Shown here one piece after another: positions 54,184 through 63,415 of a DNA stretch of 64,000 nt. The position numbers and the translations under genes were made by a program. The notes beneath the pieces were generated by a model. It was not told the origin of the DNA. It searched no databases and saw only the letters and a list, made by a program, of their open reading frames with translations. This stretch comes from Modicisalibacter ilicicola DSM 19980. Lineage in GTDB: Bacteria; Pseudomonadota; Gammaproteobacteria; Pseudomonadales; Halomonadaceae. Within the stretch, counting starts at the first letter, position 1. Every line of letters begins with the position of its first letter. The stretch spans positions 468,856-532,855 of the forward strand of contig NZ_FQUJ01000002.1 in the NCBI RefSeq assembly GCF_900128925.1, read 5' to 3'.

Positions 54184-57100
54184 GTGATGTCACCCAACTA
54201 AACCCGCTGGTGTTTCCCTTGCAGGGCAGCCGCCTCATCGAGGCCAGCGCCGGCACCGGCAAGACCTTCACCATCGCTCTGCTCTATGTGCGCCTGGTGC
54301 TCGGCGCGCGTTCAGCCGACGACGACGCGGCCTTCGCCCGGCCCTTGACGCCGCCGGAGATCCTGGTGGTCACCTTCACCAATGCCGCCACCGAGGAGCT
54401 GCGCGACCGGATTCGCTCGCGGTTGGTCGAGGCTGCCGGCGTCTTTCTACAGGCGCCCGAAGCCGCGCCTAGCTCCTTACAGTCGTCCGAAGACACGACT
54501 AGCTCCTTACAGGCGCCCGAAGCCGCGCCTAGCTCCTTACAGTCGTCCGAAGACACGACTAGAAGCGCAGTTGACGGGCTCGACCCGTTGCTGCTCCAGC
54601 TCCGCGACGACTATCCCGAGTCGAGCTGGCCGGCCTGCGCGCGGCGCCTGCAACTCGCCGCCGAATGGATGGACGAGGCCGCCGTCTCGACCATTCACAG
54701 CTGGTGCTATCGCATGCTGCGCGAGCACGCCTTCGACAGCGGCAGCCTGTTCTCGCTGAACCTGGAAACCGACCAGAGCGAACTCGAAAGCGAGGTGGTG
54801 CGCGACTACTGGCGCTGCTTCTATTACCCCATGAATGCCGACGAACTGGCCATCGTCACCCGCTACTGGGCATCGCCCGAGGCGTTGCACGCCCAGGTAC
54901 GCCGCCTGCTGCCGGAATGCGCGGCATTGCCTCAAGGCGTTTTGCCCCCTGGCCAAACCCTCCAGCAGACCCAGGCAGCCATCGACGAGCGGCTCGACGA
55001 ACTGAAGGCCCCCTGGAGGCAGTGGGTCGACGAACTACAGGAACTGTTCGAAGAGGCCGCCAGGAACAAGGCCTTCAAGGGGCAGAGCTTCAACAGCAAG
55101 AGCCGCACCAACTGGCTGGGCGCGCTGCGCGACTGGTGCCAGGGCGAGGCGCTTCGCCCGGCCCTGACGCCCGCCGCCTGGAAGCGCCTGACGCCGGACG
55201 GCATGGCCGAGATATGGCTCAAGGGCGAGCCGCCTGACCACCCGGCGCTGGTGGCGCTGGCCGGACTTCCGGCCCAGCTCGACGCCCTGCCCGCCCCGCG
55301 GGCCGATCTGCTCACCCACGCCGTGCACTGGTGCCGCGAACGCCTGGATCGCGAACAACAGCACCGCGCCGAGATGGGGCCCAACGAACTGCTGAGCCAT
55401 CTCGACCGGGCGCTGGCCGGGGCCAACTGCGAGGCGTTGGGGCAACAGATTCGTCGCCAGTTTCCCGTGGCCATGGTCGACGAGTTCCAGGATACCGACC
55501 CGGTGCAGTACCGCATCTTCGACTGTATCTACCGCATCAAGGAGAATCGCCCCGAGACCGGGCTCTTGCTGATCGGCGATCCCAAGCAGGCGATCTACGC
55601 CTTCCGCGGCGCCGACATTCATACCTATCTTCAGGCGCGCCGCGACACCGCCGGGCGGCACGTCACCCTGGGCACCAACTTCCGCTCCGCCGCACCGATG
55701 GTCGAGGCGGTCAATCGTTGCTTTGAATTCGCCGAGCAACATCCGCCCGGGGCGTTTCTATTCAAGCAAGCCGACGGGGGCAACCCGGTTCCTTTCCAAG
55801 GGGTGAAGGCCAAAGGCCGCAAGGACGCCTTCACCCTGGACGGCGCGCCATGCCCAGCGCTGACCCTGTGGCAACTCGATAGCGACGAGCCGCTTTCCAA
55901 GACCGCCTATCATTCCGAAATGGCCGAGCGCTGCGCCTCGGCCATGGTCGCGCTGCTGGAACAGGGCCAACGCGGCCGCGCCGGGTTTGTAAACAGCCGC
56001 GGCGAGAACGGCTTCGACCCGGTGAAGCCCTCGGACATGGCGGTGCTGGTCAACGGCCTGGGGGAAGCCCGGGCGATCCGCCAGGCGCTGGCCCGGCGCG
56101 GGGTGAAGAGCGTCTACCTTTCCGACAAGGACAAGGTGTTCGCCTCACCCATGGCCGGCCAGCTCGATGCCTGGCTGCGCGCCTGCGCCGAACCCGACGA
56201 TGACAGGTTGCTGCGCACCGCCCTGGCAATGCCCGCCCTGGGGCAGGACATCGCCGAGCTGGATGCCCTGAACGAGGACGAACTGGCCTGGGAAGCCCGG
56301 GTCATGCAGTTCCGCGACTATCATCGCCTGTGGCAGCGCCAGGGCGTGCTGCCGCTGGTGCGTCGCCTGATGAACGACTTCGCGGTGCCCGCCCGGCTGC
56401 TGGCCGGCGGCCCCGTCTCCGAGGGGGAACGGTGGCTGACCGATCTTCTGCACTTGGGAGAGCTGTTGCAGCAGGCCAGCCAGGAGCTCGACGGCGAGCA
56501 CGCGCTGATCCGCTTTCTCGCCGAGTCCCGGGCCAACCCGGACGACCAGAGCGATGCCCACAAGCTGCGCCTGGAAAGCGATGCCGATCTGGTGCAGGTG
56601 ATCACCATCCACAAGTCCAAGGGGCTCGAATACCCGCTGGTATTCCTGCCATTCATCTGCAGTCACCGCCCGACCAAGGCAAGCGACTCGCCGCTGCGCT
56701 GGCACGATGACGAGGGCCGGCTGCATGTCGGCCTGGAAGCCGACGAAGCGATCCTGACCGTCGCCGACCGTGAACGCCTCGGCGAAGACCTGCGCAAGCT
56801 CTACGTCGCCCTGACCCGCGCCCGCCATGCCACCTGGCTGGGCATGGCGCCGCTCAAGGGGCTGGAAGGCAGCGCCACCGGCCATCTGCTTGCCGCTGGC
56901 GAGCCGATGGCCCCCGGCGCCTTCGCCAATGCCCTGGCGGCACTCAAGGGCGACTGCGAGGCGATCTCCCTTGCCTCGGCACCGCCGATCGAGCAGCGCA
57001 CCGTCACCCCGACCGCCAGCGACGCCCCCATCGGCGATGCCCTGATACCGGCTCGCAGAGCCCGGGAGCACTGGTGGATCGCCAGCTACTCGGCGCTACG

Positions 57101-58019
57101 CTTTTCCGGGGAGGCGGTCGCCACGCCCGATTTCTCATTTGAGGTAACGAGCGACGCCGCGGCGCTGCCCGAGCCCGCCACGTCCTTGGAAGCCACCATC
57201 TTTGAGGTGATAAACGAGCCTCATAACGACTTGCGGATTAGCCTGGAAAGCCCTCGACTGCATCGTTTCCCACGCGGCCCCAGCCCCGGCACCTTCCTGC
57301 ACGGGTTGCTGGAGTGGGCCGGCCATCAGGGCTTTTCCCGGATACGCGAACACCCGGCGGCACTGCAAGATACCCTGGCACGGCGCTGCAACCTGCGCGG
57401 CTGGACCCAGTGGATTCCCGTGCTGCAGGAGTGGCTCATGACGCTTGTGCGCACCCCGTTGCCCCTGCCGGAACAGTCGCCATCCACGGCCCTGCGCCTC
57501 GACGCCCTCTCGGTCTACCAGGTCGAGCTGGAGTTCTGGTTCGCCGCCCACCAGGTCGACACCCAGGTGCTGGACGACCTGGTCTGTCGTCATACCCTGG
57601 ACGACACGCCCCGCCCCCGTGCGGATCGCGACCGACTCAACGGCATGCTCAAGGGCTTCATCGATCTGGTCTTCGAATTCGAGGGCCGCTACTACGTGGC
57701 CGACTGGAAATCCAATCACCTGGGGCCGGACGATGCCGCCTACACCCCGGAGGCCATGCGCCAGGCGGTCGCAGAGAAGCGCTACGACCTGCAATACGCG
57801 CTCTACCTGCTGGCACTGCATCGACTGCTGAAATCGCGCCTGCCGGACTACGATTACGACCGGCATATCGGCGGCTCGCTGAGCGTCTTCCTGCGCGGCA
57901 CTCGGGCGCCCAGCCGTGGTGTGCATGCCGAGCGGCCACCCCGCGAGCTGATCGAAGACCTCGATGCGCTGTTCCAGGGCGCCACACCCCTCGAGAGCGA
58001 CAGGGAGGCGATGGCATGA
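54180..58019 (+). CDS. recB: Exodeoxyribonuclease V beta subunit RecB
   Basis: This 1279-residue helicase-nuclease has Walker A in IEASAGTGKTFTIALLYVR, VVTFTNAATEELRDR, MVDEFQDTDPVQYR, LLIGDPKQAIYAFRGADIH, VITIHKSKGLEYPLVFLPF and LYVALTRARHATWLG. The C-terminal nuclease motif VADWKSNHLG lies near residue 1173, with LQYALYLLALHRLLKSRL after it. Residues 91-129 (QAPEAAPSSLQSSEDTTSS and its repeat) are a translated tandem DNA repeat not expected in the family. Starts by ATGA overlap with recC. Confidence 0.93.
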   Translation: MSDVTQLNPLVFPLQGSRLIEASAGTGKTFTIALLYVRLVLGARSADDDAAFARPLTPPEILVVTFTNAATEELRDRIRSRLVEAAGVFLQAPEAAPSSLQSSEDTTSSLQAPEAAPSSLQSSEDTTRSAVDGLDPLLLQLRDDYPESSWPACARRLQLAAEWMDEAAVSTIHSWCYRMLREHAFDSGSLFSLNLETDQSELESEVVRDYWRCFYYPMNADELAIVTRYWASPEALHAQVRRLLPECAALPQGVLPPGQTLQQTQAAIDERLDELKAPWRQWVDELQELFEEAARNKAFKGQSFNSKSRTNWLGALRDWCQGEALRPALTPAAWKRLTPDGMAEIWLKGEPPDHPALVALAGLPAQLDALPAPRADLLTHAVHWCRERLDREQQHRAEMGPNELLSHLDRALAGANCEALGQQIRRQFPVAMVDEFQDTDPVQYRIFDCIYRIKENRPETGLLLIGDPKQAIYAFRGADIHTYLQARRDTAGRHVTLGTNFRSAAPMVEAVNRCFEFAEQHPPGAFLFKQADGGNPVPFQGVKAKGRKDAFTLDGAPCPALTLWQLDSDEPLSKTAYHSEMAERCASAMVALLEQGQRGRAGFVNSRGENGFDPVKPSDMAVLVNGLGEARAIRQALARRGVKSVYLSDKDKVFASPMAGQLDAWLRACAEPDDDRLLRTALAMPALGQDIAELDALNEDELAWEARVMQFRDYHRLWQRQGVLPLVRRLMNDFAVPARLLAGGPVSEGERWLTDLLHLGELLQQASQELDGEHALIRFLAESRANPDDQSDAHKLRLESDADLVQVITIHKSKGLEYPLVFLPFICSHRPTKASDSPLRWHDDEGRLHVGLEADEAILTVADRERLGEDLRKLYVALTRARHATWLGMAPLKGLEGSATGHLLAAGEPMAPGAFANALAALKGDCEAISLASAPPIEQRTVTPTASDAPIGDALIPARRAREHWWIASYSALRFSGEAVATPDFSFEVTSDAAALPEPATSLEATIFEVINEPHNDLRISLESPRLHRFPRGPSPGTFLHGLLEWAGHQGFSRIREHPAALQDTLARRCNLRGWTQWIPVLQEWLMTLVRTPLPLPEQSPSTALRLDALSVYQVELEFWFAAHQVDTQVLDDLVCRHTLDDTPRPRADRDRLNGMLKGFIDLVFEFEGRYYVADWKSNHLGPDDAAYTPEAMRQAVAEKRYDLQYALYLLALHRLLKSRLPDYDYDRHIGGSLSVFLRGTRAPSRGVHAERPPRELIEDLDALFQGATPLESDREAMA
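54451..54562. repeat. REP-like tandem repeat translated within recB
   Basis: A 60-base unit occurs almost twice, identical over the 52 bases of the second copy. Each unit is two 30-base halves ending TAGCTCCTTAC. The half stems are GGCGC/GCGCC and GTCGT/ACGAC, so bases change together to keep pairing. The hairpin plus TCCTTACAG pattern matches the REP elements at 4.85-5.04 kb. It adds about 37 residues without shifting the recB frame. Confidence 0.85.
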
Positions 58020-60346
58020 AGGACCTGTTCGAGGGGCTTGAAGACGATGCCTTCGAGGCCACCAGCGACAACGCATTGGGCGCTTTCGGTGATGCGCTAG
58101 ACACTGCCGGCATGCTGCTCGACCTGCTCGACCGCTGGGTGGAGCGCGGCTGGCTGCGCGCCCTGGATCGCGCCTTGGCAATGTTCCTGCATCGCGAGGT
58201 GCCGGAGGCCCCGCCGCTGCTATTGCTGGCCGCCGCGCTGGCCAGCCATCAGCTCGGCCGAGGGCATGTGTGTCTCGATCTCGGCATGACGCTGCAGGCA
58301 CCAGACCTGGCTCTTTCACTGCCCCCGGAAGGCGACGACTTGAGCGACCCGCCGCCGCTGCCCGGGCAGGTGCTGGCCAACGTGACCCTCACCGACTGGC
58401 GGGCCGCCCTGGACCAACCCGCGCTGGTCGGCCGCGGCTCGGGCAGCACGCCCCTGGTGACATCCGAGATCGCCGACAGCACCCGGCTTTATCTGCGTCG
58501 CTACTGGCAGTACGAGCAGGATATTCGTCAGGCGCTGGCGGCACGCATCGATGATACGCATGAAGGCGCGAACGCCGACACGCCTGCCGCCGAGTCGCTC
58601 CGCAGGGCGCTGGAAGCGCTATTCGGCACCCCGGACGACCAGCCGGAACACCTCGATTGGCAGAAGCTCGCCTGCGCGCTGGCCGCCCGTTCGCGATTTG
58701 CCGTGATCACCGGCGGCCCCGGCACCGGCAAGACCACCACCGTGGTCAAGCTGCTCGCCCTGCTGCAGGCACTACAATTGGGCCATTCCGACGGCCGCGC
58801 TCTGCGCATCCGCCTCGCCGCCCCTACCGGCAAGGCCGCCGCGCGACTCAATGAATCCATCGCGGGGCAGGTGGAAACACTGCCCCTGGCGGCGCTAGTC
58901 GAACAGTGCGATCTGGCCCAGCGCGTAGCGAGCGATGGCGAGGCAAGGCGAAGCCAGACGAAAACGCGGAGTTTACAAGCGGTAAATGAGCAGCTTGATG
59001 AGGGCTTCAACACTGCATCGTCGAGCGCAGTAGCGCTGCTGATAAAAGAGACGATTCCGACCGAGGTCACCACGCTCCATCGGCTCTTGGGCTCACGCCC
59101 GGATACCCGGCGTTTCCGCCATCATGCCGACAACCCCCTGGCGCTGGACGTGCTGGTGGTGGACGAGGCCTCCATGGTCGATATCGAAATGATGGCCAGT
59201 CTGCTCGCCGCCCTGCCGCCTCGGGCTCGATTGATCCTGCTTGGCGACAAGGACCAGCTCGCCTCGGTGGAAGCCGGCGCGGTGCTCGGCGATCTCTGCC
59301 AGCGCGCCGACGGCGGCCACTACAGGCCCGAAACCGCCGTCTGGCTACAGGCCGCCACCGGCGACACCCTGCCCGAACGCTACATCGATACCCACGGCCA
59401 GCCGCTCGACCAGGCCATCGCCATGCTGCGCGTCAGCCATCGCTTCGACGCCGCCAGCGGCATCGGTCAGCTCGCCCAGGCGGTCAACGCCCCGCTCGGC
59501 GACAATCTGCTGCCCAAGGACAAGCGCCGCGCCATTCAGCGGATATTCGATCAAGGCTATGCGGATATCAGCCGGCTGCGACTGAAGGACAGCGACGATA
59601 CGGCTCTCGATCGACTGGTCATCGACGGCAACCCGGAAGGCTTCCTCGATGAGGGCCGCGGCCGCCGGTCCCGGGATGGCGTACTGCCGCCGCCCACCGG
59701 CTACCGGCATTACCTCGGCGTCATGAAGGAACAGCGCCCCCCGCCGGATGCCGATCTGGAGCACGATCGCCAAGCCTTCGATGACTGGGCTCGCGCCGTG
59801 CTCGAGGCCCACGGCCGCTTCCAGGTGCTGTGCGCCCTGCGCAAGGGGCCCTGGGGCGTGGAAGGCCTCAACCGGCAGATCGCCGGCGCCCTCAAGCGCC
59901 AGGGGCTGATCGATGCCGAGCATGGCTGGTATCCCGGCCGGCCGGTGCTGGTGACCCGCAACGACTACGGCCTGGGGCTGATGAACGGCGATATCGGCAT
60001 CACCCTCGCCCAGCCGCACCCGGAACATGGCTGGCTGCTGCGCGTTGCCTTTCCCAGCAACGACGGCAGCGGGCGCATCAAGTGGGTACTGCCCAGCCGC
60101 CTGCAAGCAGTGGAAACCGTCTTCGCCATGACCGTGCACAAGTCCCAGGGCTCGGAATTCACCCACACCGCGCTGGTGCTACCGGATGCCCCCAACCCGA
60201 TACTGACCAGGGAACTGATCTACACGGGAATCACCCGCGCCAAAGACTGGTTTACCTTGGTGGAAAGCGGTCGCGGGGTATTGGACGAAGCGGTGCTGCG
60301 GGAAGTGACGCGGGTGAGTGGGTTGGGAGTGTTGGGTGACTCTTAA
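58016..60346 (+). CDS. recD: Exodeoxyribonuclease V alpha subunit RecD
   Basis: This 776-residue helicase has Walker A in VITGGPGTGKTTTVVKLLAL near residue 232, LAAPTGKAAARLNESIAG, VTTLHRLLGSRPDTRRFRHH, VLVVDEASMVDIEMM, FAMTVHKSQGSEFTHTALVL and YTGITRAKDWFTLVES. It is the 5'-3' motor of RecBCD. ATG 58016 overlaps the recB stop (ATGA). Residues of about 300-343 (RVASDGEARRSQTKTRSLQA onwards) are derived from a palindromic DNA repeat and interrupt the segment between the GKAAARLNES and TLHRLLG motifs. Confidence 0.92.
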   Translation: MKDLFEGLEDDAFEATSDNALGAFGDALDTAGMLLDLLDRWVERGWLRALDRALAMFLHREVPEAPPLLLLAAALASHQLGRGHVCLDLGMTLQAPDLALSLPPEGDDLSDPPPLPGQVLANVTLTDWRAALDQPALVGRGSGSTPLVTSEIADSTRLYLRRYWQYEQDIRQALAARIDDTHEGANADTPAAESLRRALEALFGTPDDQPEHLDWQKLACALAARSRFAVITGGPGTGKTTTVVKLLALLQALQLGHSDGRALRIRLAAPTGKAAARLNESIAGQVETLPLAALVEQCDLAQRVASDGEARRSQTKTRSLQAVNEQLDEGFNTASSSAVALLIKETIPTEVTTLHRLLGSRPDTRRFRHHADNPLALDVLVVDEASMVDIEMMASLLAALPPRARLILLGDKDQLASVEAGAVLGDLCQRADGGHYRPETAVWLQAATGDTLPERYIDTHGQPLDQAIAMLRVSHRFDAASGIGQLAQAVNAPLGDNLLPKDKRRAIQRIFDQGYADISRLRLKDSDDTALDRLVIDGNPEGFLDEGRGRRSRDGVLPPPTGYRHYLGVMKEQRPPPDADLEHDRQAFDDWARAVLEAHGRFQVLCALRKGPWGVEGLNRQIAGALKRQGLIDAEHGWYPGRPVLVTRNDYGLGLMNGDIGITLAQPHPEHGWLLRVAFPSNDGSGRIKWVLPSRLQAVETVFAMTVHKSQGSEFTHTALVLPDAPNPILTRELIYTGITRAKDWFTLVESGRGVLDEAVLREVTRVSGLGVLGDS
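58919..59040. repeat. Palindromic repeat copy translated within recD
   Basis: The order CGTAGCGAGCGATGGCGAG, AGTTTACAAGCGGTAAATGA and AGCGCAGTAG reproduces that of the intergenic element at 13829-13968, with about 24 of 27 matches in the first block. The ends CAGCGCGTAGCG and CGCAGTAGCGCTG are partly inverted. The frame is open throughout. Confidence 0.78.
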
Positions 60347-60559
60347 CGACCCAAAGCGACCGATCCGGCAAAGGCAGCAAGCACGTTCATCTATGTTATA
60401 TGTAGCCGGCACAATGATTGGTGTTATACAGCAGAGCTATAATTAAATTTGATAAATTTCAGCCAGTTAGGCTGCGAGCGGCAAGCGGTGTAGCACGAAT
60501 GAACGCGCAGGCCCGTTCAAGTCAATAAACTAGCAGGCAGTCTAATACCTGTTACCACC

Positions 60560-60832
60560 TCAGCCCCGACGGCTGTCGCTCACGTCGTCCGCAAGCCAAG
60601 CCTTGATCAGTGACTGGTAGGGCATGTCCCGCTTGTTGGCTTCGATCTTGATCCGATCAAGCAGAGTTTCGGGCAAGCGGAGTGAGATTGTCTTGGTGGA
60701 AGGTTTCAGCTTAGGGAACGAAGCTGGTTTGCCCTGGCTCCAATCCAGGTAGTCGGTGGAGTCGTGGTTCTCCCAGAACTTCCGCTCCTCTGCTTCAGTT
60801 TTGAACTCAGGTCTCTTTTTTAGCTTGCTCAT
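60560..60832 (-). CDS. brnA: BrnA-type antitoxin (CopG-like)
   Basis: This 90-residue protein ends in a ribbon-helix-helix, KTISLRLPETLLDRIKIEAN followed by MPYQSLIKAWLAD. The N-terminal EFKTEAEERKFWENHDSTDY is the BrnA toxin-binding region. Its gene overlaps the toxin gene by 26 bases and follows it, the usual BrnT-BrnA order. Confidence 0.87.
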   Translation of the reverse strand: MSKLKKRPEFKTEAEERKFWENHDSTDYLDWSQGKPASFPKLKPSTKTISLRLPETLLDRIKIEANKRDMPYQSLIKAWLADDVSDSRRG

Positions 60833-61118
60833 AAACAGCCCTCTCTTTTCGGTGCATGTCGCGAGCGGAAATTACCCGAATTAGCGTACCTTTCTGTCTC
60901 AGTGTGAACGCGATGTGAAGCAGCCTTTCATCATCCGTTTCACCAAGGGCATGAAAACGGGCCTCGGTCTGGCTGTGCTTGGCGTCTTCCAGCACCAGAA
61001 GCGGCTCATTAAAGAAAATTTCTTCCACCTCGGACTTGTTTACGTCGTGTTTCTCCGCGTTTTTTCGGGAGTTGCCGTCGTCCCAGTCAAAGCCAGTCAC
61101 TTGCGCCCAATTGATCAT
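60807..61118 (-). CDS. brnT: BrnT-family ribonuclease toxin
   Basis: This 103-residue protein has the BrnT layout: GFDWDDGNSRKNAEKHDVNK, EEIFFNEPLLVLEDAKHSQT and VISARDMHRKERAVYEQ. BrnT is a ribonuclease neutralised by BrnA, which also represses the operon. A possible BrnA operator lies directly upstream. Confidence 0.88.
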   Translation of the reverse strand: MINWAQVTGFDWDDGNSRKNAEKHDVNKSEVEEIFFNEPLLVLEDAKHSQTEARFHALGETDDERLLHIAFTLRQKGTLIRVISARDMHRKERAVYEQAKKET

Positions 61119-61121
61119 GAA

Positions 61122-61140
61122 AGTATATTACCAGCATATA
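61122..61140. promoter_or_regulatory. Possible BrnA operator before brnT
   Basis: GTATAT and ATATAC form an inverted repeat separated by seven bases, starting four bases before the brnT ATG. This is the expected place for autoregulation by the BrnA ribbon-helix-helix protein. Confidence 0.45.
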
Positions 61141-61272
61141 CACAGGCGTCAACAAGTGTTGTCCAATGTCTGGCTTTTATCAGATCTTGGCTATTGCTCA
61201 TGATCGTCGACGCTGCTGTACTGGCTTGGCAGGCCTTAACAAGGCGCTGTTGCCGGACAAGGAGCCACGCAA

Positions 61273-61494
61273 GTGAATCCCGAAGACCTGGAAAAGCTGG
61301 TCACCCATCGCATGCCCTTCGGCAAGTATGAAGGCCGGCTGATCGCCGATCTGCCCGGCCCTTATCTCAACTGGTTTGCCCGCGAAGGCTTTCCGCAAGG
61401 GGAGATCGGCCAGTTGCTCCATCTGATGCACGAGATCGATCATAACGGCCTGGGCCCGTTGCTCGATCCGCTGCGGAGGAAGAACGCTGACTGA
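61273..61494 (+). CDS. DUF3820 family protein
   Basis: This 73-residue acidic protein has THRMPFGKYEGRLIADLPGP and YLNWFAREGFPQGEIGQLLH, the DUF3820 core. GTG 61273 is the likely start. The family is small, cytosolic and of unclear function, sometimes described as quorum-sensing related. Confidence 0.78.
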   Translation: MNPEDLEKLVTHRMPFGKYEGRLIADLPGPYLNWFAREGFPQGEIGQLLHLMHEIDHNGLGPLLDPLRRKNAD

Positions 61495-61543
61495 CGCGGC
61501 GGCCACCAGAGCATCGCGAGCAGACATGCAGGATAATGCTCCA

Positions 61544-62158
61544 TCAATCCATCCTCGCCGCGAGCGGCAGCCACACGTGTTCGTAGCCGATCGACAGGGC
61601 CACACCCGCCAGCAATATCGCCATCGCCAAGTTGAACCCTTTGAAAATTATTGGATTCTCGATGCGCTTGCCGAGCAAGGCGCCGATCAGCGCATAGCTG
61701 CCCGGTGCGCCGACCGCGAGCATCGCCAAACCGATTGACCAGAGCACCAAGCTGACGCCGTGAATCTCCGCGGCGGGAAACTGGATCGTGGCGATCGGCA
61801 GTGTCGCGACGATGCCCTTGGGATTGCACAGCTGCATGATCAGGCCATCGCGAAAGCGCATTACCCTCGGCGCCTGGCGAACGGCCCCCAGGTCGATGCT
61901 CGACCCGGCGATCTTGATGGCGAGGTAGCCGATATAGCCGCACCCCAGTGCGCTCAGCACGATGAGGGTATCGCCTTGCACCCAGGCAGCACCGGCCCAG
62001 CCAAACAGCAAGAACAGGGTGAGCATGGCCAGCCCTACCCCGAGATAGAAACCGAACGAGGCCTTGGCTTGCCCATTCAGCCCGGCATTCAGGCCGAGCA
62101 GATTCACCGGCCCGGGCGTATACATGACGCCCAGGGCATAAATGATGATCGCTGACAT
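61544..62158 (-). CDS. LysE-family amino acid exporter
   Basis: This 204-residue membrane protein has about six helices with MYTPGPVNLLGLNAGLNGQ and GFYLGVGLAMLTLFLLFGWAG, and FRDGLIMQLCNPKGIVATL typical of LysE/RhtB. It follows the AraC regulator by 13 bases in the same orientation, so the pair is probably one transcription unit. Confidence 0.87.
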   Translation of the reverse strand: MSAIIIYALGVMYTPGPVNLLGLNAGLNGQAKASFGFYLGVGLAMLTLFLLFGWAGAAWVQGDTLIVLSALGCGYIGYLAIKIAGSSIDLGAVRQAPRVMRFRDGLIMQLCNPKGIVATLPIATIQFPAAEIHGVSLVLWSIGLAMLAVGAPGSYALIGALLGKRIENPIIFKGFNLAMAILLAGVALSIGYEHVWLPLAARMD

Positions 62159-62171
62159 GGCGGGGTCTCGA

Positions 62172-63005
62172 TTACGGAGCGATGCTGCGCTGGTACTGAT
62201 ACGGCGTCATGCCATGGATGCGCTTGAAACGGCGATTGAAGTGGCTGAGATCGGCAAAGCCATAACGCATGGCGACCTCATTGGGTGGCGCACCGTCGTC
62301 GAGCGCCTGGCGCGCGGCGTTGATGCGGCAATTGAGGACGTACTGGTGCGGCGTCATGGCGAACTGGCGACGGAAAAGTCGCAAGAAATGGTATTTCGAG
62401 AGATGGGCCTCCTGGCTGAGATCGTCCAGCGATACATCCTCTTCCAGATGCGCGAGGATGTAGTCCTTGGCACGCTTCAGCAGCGCCTCCGGGCGACTGA
62501 CGGTACCACTCGACTGGAACTTGCCCTGGTGCTGAACAAGCCGAGCAGCGATCCGATAAAGGGCATGCTCTTGATCGAGGCGGCTGCCGACCCGGTGCGT
62601 CACCAAACGGACCAGTTCCAGGATGGCGCCGCGTAGCGCTTGGTCCTGGATCAAGGTGTCACGGCTTCTGAAGCGGCCGGCGGCCTCACGCCCAGCTGCA
62701 TCGGCGAACAGCGTCTCGAGCTGGACTGGCGGCACGTAGACCATCACGTACCCCAGGGGGCCATCGCCACCCGAGTGTCCATCGTGCACTTCCTCGGGAT
62801 TTAGCAGGATGACGTTGCCGGGCGGGCTGCGGTGAAACCGACCGCCACTGAAGAAATCCTGCCGTCCGGCGAGGGTGACGCCGAAGGCATACTCTTCATG
62901 AGCATGGCGGTCGTAGTGGAAGTCGTCCATCGCCGCATGCAGCACCGTGACCTCGGGAATCTGCCGACTCTTCAAGAACCGAAACTGACCAGGCGGCTTC
63001 GTCAT
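62172..63005 (-). CDS. AraC-family regulator with N-terminal cupin domain
   Basis: This 277-residue protein has an AraC_binding cupin (HYDRHAHEEYAFGVTLAGRQ) and two helix-turn-helix motifs at the C-terminus: VSLDDLSQEAHLSKYHFLRL and NEVAMRYGFADLSHFNRRFK. It is a likely regulator of the adjacent LysE exporter. The ligand is unknown. Confidence 0.88.
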   Translation of the reverse strand: MTKPPGQFRFLKSRQIPEVTVLHAAMDDFHYDRHAHEEYAFGVTLAGRQDFFSGGRFHRSPPGNVILLNPEEVHDGHSGGDGPLGYVMVYVPPVQLETLFADAAGREAAGRFRSRDTLIQDQALRGAILELVRLVTHRVGSRLDQEHALYRIAARLVQHQGKFQSSGTVSRPEALLKRAKDYILAHLEEDVSLDDLSQEAHLSKYHFLRLFRRQFAMTPHQYVLNCRINAARQALDDGAPPNEVAMRYGFADLSHFNRRFKRIHGMTPYQYQRSIAP

Positions 63006-63115
63006 GCCACACCTCCACGAACGCTGATTTACCTAGCGTAGATCGATCATCCTGCCGGCGGCTTGGACGTTATTGCTCAAATGAATCAGCCATGGATGTT
63101 CCTTGAACGATCGGT

Positions 63116-63415
63116 ATGCCGAATCCACGGCAAGACGAACGGAGCGCATACACCCATGACGCACTCTTCATGGATGCAGCGACGGCGCGGGATCAAGGCT
63201 GGGAGATAGCCGACGTCGGCGACACGACGCTGGAGGCTACGGCGACCACTCCCTGGTTCGGTTTCAAGGATGATGTAGCGATTCGCCTGAGCGATGCCGA
63301 GGATGGCATACGGGTAGACATGTGCTCGGCATCGAGGGTCGGGCGCAGCGATGTGGGCACCAACGCCGAACGCATTCGCGAGTATCTGGCGAGGCTGCGG
63401 GAGCGAACGCAATGA
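63116..63415 (+). CDS. DUF1499-like protein, shortened N-terminus
   Basis: This 99-residue protein matches the C-terminal half of DUF1499: EATATTPWFGFKDDVAIRL, VDMCSASRVGRSDVGTNAER and IREYLARL. The usual N-terminal half of the domain is missing, and the 63 upstream residues in any frame do not supply it. It may be a truncated or decayed gene. Confidence 0.6.
   Translation: MPNPRQDERSAYTHDALFMDAATARDQGWEIADVGDTTLEATATTPWFGFKDDVAIRLSDAEDGIRVDMCSASRVGRSDVGTNAERIREYLARLRERTQ

Noticed and set aside
54451-54562. CRISPR-like array
   Set aside because: The repeats are adjacent with no variable spacers, lie inside recB in frame and form REP-type hairpins.
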